Assembly (NCBI GenBank): GCA_963721175.1
Contig: CAVRIG010000014.1
Location: forward strand, 124,001-188,000
Length of the DNA stretch: 64,000 bases
Reading direction: 5' to 3'
Source: Aliishimia sp963721175
Lineage (GTDB): Bacteria > Pseudomonadota > Alphaproteobacteria > Rhodobacterales > Rhodobacteraceae
Program-made: the position numbers and the translations under genes
Notes under the pieces: model-generated
What the model was told of the DNA's origin: nothing
The model's database searches: none
Seen by the model: only the letters and a program-made list of their open reading frames with translations
Shown here: in pieces, positions 58,337 through 64,000 of the stretch
How positions within the stretch are numbered: the first letter of the stretch is position 1
Layout of the letters: every line of letters starts with the position of its first letter

Positions 58337-58375
58337 GTGGTGATCTCCTTGATGTTATGGACGCCGCCGCGGGCG

Positions 58376-59984
58376 TCAGTTTTCTTGTGTCAGCTTTCTT
58401 GTCGGATGAGCCGTCTTGCGGTTTGGGCTCGGGGCTTTCCCGCGTCGTCTTCCTGTCGAGCGACGTCGCCAGGCCGCGCACGCCGTCGCCGATGTTCATG
58501 CCGACCTCTTCGCCCAGCTTCTGGACGGCGGGCAATTGCAGCGCCAGGCTGAGCACCGAATCCACGACCTGGTTCATGGCGGGCTTGTCGCCGCCCTCGC
58601 CTCCGCCGCCATTGGCGCCGTTGAAGCCGGTCATGTGGTTGATGCGGATGCTTTCGATCTTCTCGGCCGGTTTCAGCATGCGCTCGACGACCTGCGGCAA
58701 GGTGCGCAGGCGCGCCTCGTCCATCTTCATGGCGATCAGTTCCGGGCTCTGCGCGTTCTCGGCCTCGATCATCGCGGCGCGACCCTTGGCCTCCGACAGC
58801 ATCCTGTCGCGTTCGGCGCCCGCCCGGTCGAGCGTCGCCTTGGCCTGTGCCTCGGCCAGCATCTTGATCGTGTCCGCCTCGGACCGCACGCGCGTGTCGT
58901 CGACCTGCGCCTGCTCGGCCGCGCGGATCATGGCGAGCGCCTTGTCGCGTTCGGCGATCGCGGTGTCCCGGATCGTGCGCACCCGCTCCTCGGCCTCGGC
59001 CTCACCGCCCTTGGCGGCGATGGCCTCCGCTTCGGCCAGAGCCTCCTCGCCGCGCTTGCGGGCGAGTGCGACGGTGTTCTCGGACTTCTTGAGCGCGGAG
59101 CTGAGCTCCGACTCCAGCGTCTGGCGCCGCACCTCGGTGTCGCGTTCGATGCGCGCGGCCTCGCGTCGTTTCTCGGAGATCGCCTGTTCCTCCGCCGTCT
59201 CCGCTGCCGACCGGGAGCGCGCGACCTCGATCTCGCGCTGCTGGGTGATCATCGCCTCTTCCTCTTCGCGGCTGATCGTCAGCTTGCGCTTGGTCGCCTC
59301 CAGCTGGCTTTGCCGAACCGAGACATCCGCATCCGCCTCGATCACCGCGCGTTCCTTCTTGTTGACCGCGATCACCTCGGCGAGGCGCCGCATGCCGACC
59401 GCGTTGAAGGCGTTGTTCTCGTCCAGCGCGTGGAACGGCGTCTGATCGATTCGCGTCAGCGACATCGATTCGAGCATCAGCCCGTTCTTGGCGAGGTTGT
59501 CGTCCAGCATCTCGCTGACCTCGCGGGCATAATTCGCGCGGCTGTCCTGCAACTCGTCCATGGAATAGCCGGCGGCGACGGAAAGCATCGCGTTGACCAG
59601 CTTGCCTTCCAGGATCTCCTCGAGGTCCGTGGCGCGGAACGACTTGCCGCCGAGCGCCTGCGCCGCGGTCGCCACGCCGCGCACCGTATCCTCGACCCGG
59701 ACATAGAACTCCGCCGCCACATCCACCCGCAGTCGATCCTTGGTGATGATCGACTTCGGCCCCGCCCGTTCGATGTCGAGCTTTGAGGTGCGCATGTTGA
59801 CTTCCGACACCTTGTGCAGGAACGGCAGCGCGAGACAGCCGCCGTCGAGGACGACCTTCTGTCCGCCCATGCCTGTCCGGACCACGCTGACCTCACGCGT
59901 GGCCTTGCGGTAGTACCGGCTCAGGAACAGGACGATGAGAATGGCCGCGATGACCAGCACAACGATCGTGACGAACCACGCCAT
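58376..59984 (-). CDS. Flotillin-family protein
   Basis: About 535 residues. An N-terminal membrane anchor (VTIVVLVIAAILIVLFLS) and a PHB/band-7 domain (VVLDGGCLALPFLHKVSEV, RLRVDVAAEFYVRV) are followed by a long Ala/Glu/Arg coiled coil (ERDTEVRRQTLESELSSALKK). Scaffolds membrane microdomains. Starts MAWFVT at 59984. In the given sequence the frame runs on 145 codons into the binding-protein gene; a one-base change near AAGCTGACACAAGAAAACTGA would stop it at 58376 or 58390. Confidence 0.85.
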
Positions 59985-60248
59985 GGATGTCCCCCGAATT
60001 CCCCTTGGATCGTCACACTGCCCTGCCGTCCCCGCAGGCTGATTGGCGATCCCCGTCGACGACAGTAGGTCGCTGAAAAAATGGGCTGTCAAGACGTCCC
60101 AGGACTCTTCAACCGGGCCAGATGTTTACGGGATGGAACTGCCTCTTTTTTGAGACGTGCGACTCGCATCGGCGCTTCAATCCATGGTTGTCAGAAGCGG
60201 GGCGAAGCCGGTTTCCCGCAGGCGCGGGTGTCTGCCGTCCGACGCTCT

Positions 60249-62087
60249 CTACCGAGGCTGTTCCGTCTCGCCTCGCAGCACCAGATGCCCCGGCGCGACT
60301 TCGTCGTAGACCGACTGCGGGCTGGCGTGACCGAGCGGAAAGACAGGAGACGGGATCGGACGGAAGTTCAGGTCGCCCCTGATGTTGCGCCGCGTCGGAT
60401 CGGCGATCGGCACCGCCGAGAGAAGCGATCTGGTATAGCTGTGCTGCGCGCTTTCGAAGACCTGTTGGCGGCTGCCGATCTCGACGAGACGACCGAGATA
60501 CATCACCCCGACGCGGTGTGCGACCCGTTCGACCACCGCCATGTCGTGGCTGATGAAGAGATACGAGACACCCAGTTCCGCCTGCAACTCCATCATCAGG
60601 TTGAGCACCTGGGCCTGCACCGAAACGTCGAGTGCGCTGACCGCCTCGTCGGCGATGATCAGCTTGGGATTGACCGCCAGCGCCCTTGCGATCGCGACCC
60701 GCTGGCGCTGTCCGCCGGAGAGTTCATGCGGAAACCGGGACATGAAGCTGCGCGGCAGGTCGACCCGGTCGAAGAGCTCCGCCACGCGGTCCTCGACCGT
60801 GCCTTTGGTCGCGATGCCGAAATTGCGGATCGGCTCGGCGATCTGGTCGCGCAGGCGCATGTAGGGGTTGAGCGACGCGAAGGGGTCCTGAAACACCATC
60901 TGCATGTCGCGCCAGGCCCGGCGGCGCAGATCGCGGTCGTTGAGGGCAAGGATGTCGGTCTGATCCAGCAGCACCTGACCCGACGTGGGTTCGGAGAGCC
61001 GCAGGATCGAGCGACCGCAGCTCGACTTGCCGCAACCGGATTCCCCCACCAGCGCCAGCGTCTGAGCGCGGCCGATGTCGAAGCTGACGTCCTCCACCGC
61101 GTGAACGTTGGCGACGGTGCGCCGGAAAAGACCGCCCTTGACCGGGTAGCGCGTGGTCAGGTTCCTCACCTCCAGAAGCCTCTCGGGCGCCGCATCGATC
61201 GGGGTGAGGGAGGCTTGCGTCACCTGCGCGCCCACCAGCCGCATGGGCTCGGGCGCGGACTTGCCGCGCATCTCGCCCAGGCGCGGCACCGCCGCCAGCA
61301 GCTTGCGGGTGTACTCCTCCTGCGGGGCGGCGAAGATGCGTTCGACCGGCCCCTCCTCGACCAGCTTGCCGCGATACATCACCACGACGCGGTCGGCCAT
61401 CTGCGCCACGACCGCCATGTCATGGGTGATGAAGAGCACCGCCATTCCGGTTTCCCGCTTGAGCCGGTCGATCAGCGCGAGGATCTCGGCCTGGATCGTC
61501 ACGTCCAGCGCAGTCGTCGGCTCGTCCGCGATCAGCAGCCGCGGCTCGCAGGCCATCGCCATCGCGATCATCACGCGCTGCCGCATGCCACCCGACAGCT
61601 CGTGCGGATACTGCGTCAGACGCCGTTCGGGTTCCGGAATGCGGACCTGCCGCAAGAGCTCCAACGCCCGCGCCATGGCCTGGGCGCGTGTCATTCCGCG
61701 ATGCACCCGCAACCCGTCGGTCATCTGCCGGCCAACGGTGAAGACCGGATTGAGCGATGTCATCGGCTCCTGGAAGATCATGCCGATCTCGTCACCCCGG
61801 ATCGCCTGCATCGCCGCCGGACCGGTCTGCGCGAGGTCGATCTGCCTGCCGTCGAGCATGAACTTGAGCCGGCCCGACGTGATGCGACCGCCGCCGAATT
61901 CCACCAGCCGCATCAGCGACAGGGACGTGACCGATTTCCCCGATCCGCTTTCGCCCACCACGCACAGCGTCTCCCCGGGCGCGATGGAAAAACTGATATC
62001 CTCGACCCCGACGATCGGTCCGTCCTCGCCCCGAAATTCGACGCGCAGCTTCTCGACGCTGACGAGAGGGTTCTGACCGTCGGGCAT
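60249..62087 (-). CDS. Dipeptide/oligopeptide ABC transporter, fused double ATP-binding protein (DppD-DppF type)
   Basis: 612 residues carrying two complete ATPase domains. First: GESGSGKSVTSLSLMRL, FQEPMTSLNPVF, LSGGMRQRVMIA, LIADEPTTALDVT. Second (from ~residue 320): GESGCGKSSCGRSILRL, FQDPFASLNPYM, LSGGQRQRVAIA, IIADEAVSALDVS (Ala where Pro is usual). Starts MPDGQNPL at 62087, overlapping the DppC-type gene by ATGA. Powers uptake of peptides or similar solutes. Confidence 0.92.
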   Translation of the reverse strand: MPDGQNPLVSVEKLRVEFRGEDGPIVGVEDISFSIAPGETLCVVGESGSGKSVTSLSLMRLVEFGGGRITSGRLKFMLDGRQIDLAQTGPAAMQAIRGDEIGMIFQEPMTSLNPVFTVGRQMTDGLRVHRGMTRAQAMARALELLRQVRIPEPERRLTQYPHELSGGMRQRVMIAMAMACEPRLLIADEPTTALDVTIQAEILALIDRLKRETGMAVLFITHDMAVVAQMADRVVVMYRGKLVEEGPVERIFAAPQEEYTRKLLAAVPRLGEMRGKSAPEPMRLVGAQVTQASLTPIDAAPERLLEVRNLTTRYPVKGGLFRRTVANVHAVEDVSFDIGRAQTLALVGESGCGKSSCGRSILRLSEPTSGQVLLDQTDILALNDRDLRRRAWRDMQMVFQDPFASLNPYMRLRDQIAEPIRNFGIATKGTVEDRVAELFDRVDLPRSFMSRFPHELSGGQRQRVAIARALAVNPKLIIADEAVSALDVSVQAQVLNLMMELQAELGVSYLFISHDMAVVERVAHRVGVMYLGRLVEIGSRQQVFESAQHSYTRSLLSAVPIADPTRRNIRGDLNFRPIPSPVFPLGHASPQSVYDEVAPGHLVLRGETEQPR

Positions 62088-62920
62088 CACCCCTCTCCCT
62101 TTGCGCGCGGGTCGAGCGCATCGCGCAGCGCGTCGCCGAACATGTTGAGCCCCAGAACCGTCAGTGCGACCGCCGCGCCGGGCACCAGGGCGGTCCACGG
62201 CGCGCGGTCGAGATAGTCGCGCGACGCCTGGATCATCAGGCCCCAGGACGCATCGGGCGGCTGGGTTCCGAGACCCAGGAAGCTCAGGCCAGCCTCGGCC
62301 AGGATCGCGAAGGCCAGGCTGATCGTCGTCTGCACGATCACGGCGGGCATGATGTTGGGCAGGATGTGCAGCGTGATCAGGCGGAAGTCGGAATTGCCGG
62401 CGGTCCGCGCCGCCTCCACGTAGGGCATCTGCGTAACCCGCAGGGCTTCGCCGCGGATGATGCGGGCCAGAAACGGCGTGAAGGCGATGCCGATCGCGAT
62501 GATCGTGTTCTGCAGGTTCGGCCCCAGAACCGCGGAGATCGTCAGCGCCAGCAGCAGCGCCGGGAAACTGAGCAGCGTATCGACCAGCCGCATCAGGACA
62601 TTGTCGGTCGTCCGGCCCACGTAGCCTGAAATCAGCCCCAGCGGCAGACCGATAAGGATGGACATCAGCACCGCCGCCGCCGCGATGAAGATCGAGGTCT
62701 GCGCCCCCAGGAGCACCCGGAACATCAGATCGCGGCCAAGCTGATCGGTGCCCAGCGGATGCGCCCATGTGGGCGGCGACAGCCGCGCGCGCATGTCCAT
62801 CCGTGTGGCCCATTCGTCCGGGATCAGCATCGGGGCCAGGATCGCCACCGACAGCACCAGCAGGACGACGGCGGCGCCGACGATGCCCTTGGTGCCGCGA
62901 AACGCCGGATGCACCTTCAT
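62087..62920 (-). CDS. Dipeptide ABC transporter permease (DppC type)
   Basis: 277 residues, six membrane helices. HPLGTDQLGRDLMFRVLLG and the EAA loop YVEAARTAGNSDFRLITLHILPN identify the DppC group. Intact frame; overlaps both neighbours by ATGA. Confidence 0.92.
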   Translation of the reverse strand: MKVHPAFRGTKGIVGAAVVLLVLSVAILAPMLIPDEWATRMDMRARLSPPTWAHPLGTDQLGRDLMFRVLLGAQTSIFIAAAAVLMSILIGLPLGLISGYVGRTTDNVLMRLVDTLLSFPALLLALTISAVLGPNLQNTIIAIGIAFTPFLARIIRGEALRVTQMPYVEAARTAGNSDFRLITLHILPNIMPAVIVQTTISLAFAILAEAGLSFLGLGTQPPDASWGLMIQASRDYLDRAPWTALVPGAAVALTVLGLNMFGDALRDALDPRAKGEG

Positions 62921-63859
62921 GAAAGCCGGATCCGCGGGTCGACCACGGCGTAGAGCAGATCGACGATCAGGTTCGCCAGCATCACCACCGCCGCGATCAC
63001 GAAGACGCTGGCCTGGATCAGCGGGATGTCCCGGTTGAGCAGCGCCTGGTAGGTCAGCCAGCCCATGCCGGTGTAGTTGAACAGGCTCTCGATCACGATG
63101 ATGGAGCCGAAGAGGTAGCCGATCTGCAGCCCCGCCACCGTCATCACCGGCCCCACGGCATTGGCGAGACCATAGCGCCAGACCACCGTGCTTTCGTTGA
63201 GCCCCTTGGCGCGGGCCACGCGGATGAATTCCTGTTGCAGGATGCTCGTCATCGTCGCCCGGGTCATGCGGGTCAGGTGCGCCATCAGCCCGAGGCCGAG
63301 GGCAAGCGAGGGCAGGAGCGCGTGGCGGACCGCGCCCCAGAGATCGTCGGCCGGATCGACAAAGCCCGAGGAGGGCAGCCAGCCCAGGCCCCGCGCGAAG
63401 AGCAGGATCAGCATGATGCCCCAGAAGAAATCCGGCAGGCTCACCCCCAGCATCGCGGTGGAACTGGCCGCCGTATCCTGCCAGCGGTTGGCATGCACCG
63501 CCGCCCAGACGCCCAGCGGCACCGCGCAGGCCAGCGCGATGCTCATCGAGAAGAGGACGAGCAGGCCGCTTGCCGTCATCTTCTGCACAAGGAGAGGTGC
63601 GATCGGTTCCTTGAACACCAGCGACGTGCCCCAGTCGCCGGTCAGCATCCCGCCGATCCAGCGGCCGTATTGCACCATGCAGCGGGTCGTTCAGCCCCAG
63701 CGACTGGCGCAGCCCCTCCAGCGCTTCGGGGTTCGATTGCGTGCCCATGATCATCATCGCCACGTCGCCCGGCAGGATGTTGGTCACCGCGAAGGTGATC
63801 GCGGAGATCAGGAACAGGGTCAGCATCATCGAGAAGACGCGGTTGAGGATGTAGCTCAC
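62917..63859 (-). CDS. Dipeptide ABC transporter permease (DppB type, one frame break)
   Basis: About 314 residues. NRVFSMMLTLFLISAITFAV at the N-terminus, GQ-type GDWGTSLVFKEPI and the EAA loop IRVARAKGLNESTVVWRYGL. Starts at GTG 63859. One extra C near 63680 (CTGCATGGTG) separates LNDPL from MVQYGRW. First permease of the operon after the binding-protein gene. Confidence 0.88.
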
Positions 63860-63930
63860 GCGAGGGTCGCCCTTGTCAGCAGGTCAATGGGCCCGGGCGC
63901 GCAGCCGCACCCGGTCCTTTCATGCGGCGC

Positions 63931-64000
63931 TCAGGCCTCGGCCAGCCAGACCTTGTGGAAGTCGCAGGTTCGAGCCGTTGGGATGCACGATGGTGTCGAG
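63931..64000 (-). CDS. ABC transporter substrate-binding protein, C-terminal end (partial)
   Basis: The right edge cuts a gene whose last residues read LDTIVHPNGSN then CDFHKVWLAEA before the stop at 63931, with one extra C (AACCTGCGAC) changing the frame. Given the Dpp permease order, this is most likely the family-5 peptide-binding protein, the first gene of this operon. Confidence 0.55.
   Translation of the reverse strand, partial: STPSCIPTARTCDFHKVWLAEA

Noticed and set aside
60081..62216. 711-codon plus-strand ORF opposite the Dpp ATPase
   Set aside because: His/Arg/Asp-rich shadow of a minus-strand gene with two complete sets of ABC motifs.
1..64000. tRNA, rRNA or riboswitch genes
   Set aside because: No clover-leaf with a convincing T-arm, no rRNA segments and no conserved riboswitch core seen; gaps before importer genes are too short for guanidine riboswitches.

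Overview
The window is GC-rich, densely packed and mostly on the minus strand. Gene content points to an alphaproteobacterium of the Rhodobacterales (Roseobacter-type): NMT1-, polar-amino-acid-, urea/amide- and Dpp-type ABC importers, each beside LysR regulators, SDRs, amidases or beta-keto-acid cleavage enzymes. The genus is inference. No rRNA, tRNA, CRISPR array or replication origin was seen.

Layout. 1-3926: a SARP/BTAD-type ATPase regulator (running off the left edge), a short ORF and a homocysteine S-methyltransferase, closed by a 36-bp perfect palindrome. 4012-11828: a catabolic operon (NMT1-type ABC importer, two SDRs, polysaccharide-deacetylase-like hydrolase, two ureohydrolases) with a divergent LysR gene; a guanidino compound is the likeliest substrate. 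12105-13959: an orphan, mostly helical protein with two hydrophobic zones. 14214-16557: a large secreted arylsulfatase. 16991-23637: envelope genes (PLD lipoprotein, MscS channel, DUF2950, DUF3300). 24048-25205: a 5'-truncated IS110/IS1111 element. 25303-30313: a five-gene operon of DUF3604, three HupE/UreJ-like membrane proteins and a parvulin-type isomerase. 30697-32115: a Crp/Fnr regulator and a small exported protein.

32172-37640 is an insertion-sequence graveyard. An IS3 remnant is interrupted by a ~5-kb block bounded by 253-bp inverted repeats (one mismatch). The block holds IS630, IS110 (split by a second IS630) and IS5 pieces. 37672-46402: a nine-gene operon (amino-acid-type ABC importer, creatininase-family hydrolase, class III aminotransferase, BKACE, GNAT acetyltransferase, HDAC-fold deacetylase) with a divergent LysR gene. 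It reads as uptake and breakdown of an acylated or cyclic beta-amino compound. 46553-58336: amide metabolism (two amidases, an acetamidase/formamidase, SDR, ABM monooxygenase, acyl-CoA ligase, urea/amide-type ABC importer). 58376-59984: a flotillin. 60249-64000: a Dpp-type peptide importer with a fused double ATPase, running off the right edge.

A caution applies throughout. Many genes are broken by single-base frame changes. Nearly all of those I resolved by hand are +1 insertions, after which the conserved protein resumes in the next frame. I read most of these as consensus errors and annotate each gene over its full conserved extent. Apparent fusions without a stop codon (permease-ATPase near 42284, ATPase-amidase near 53563, flotillin run-on near 58380) may have the same cause.
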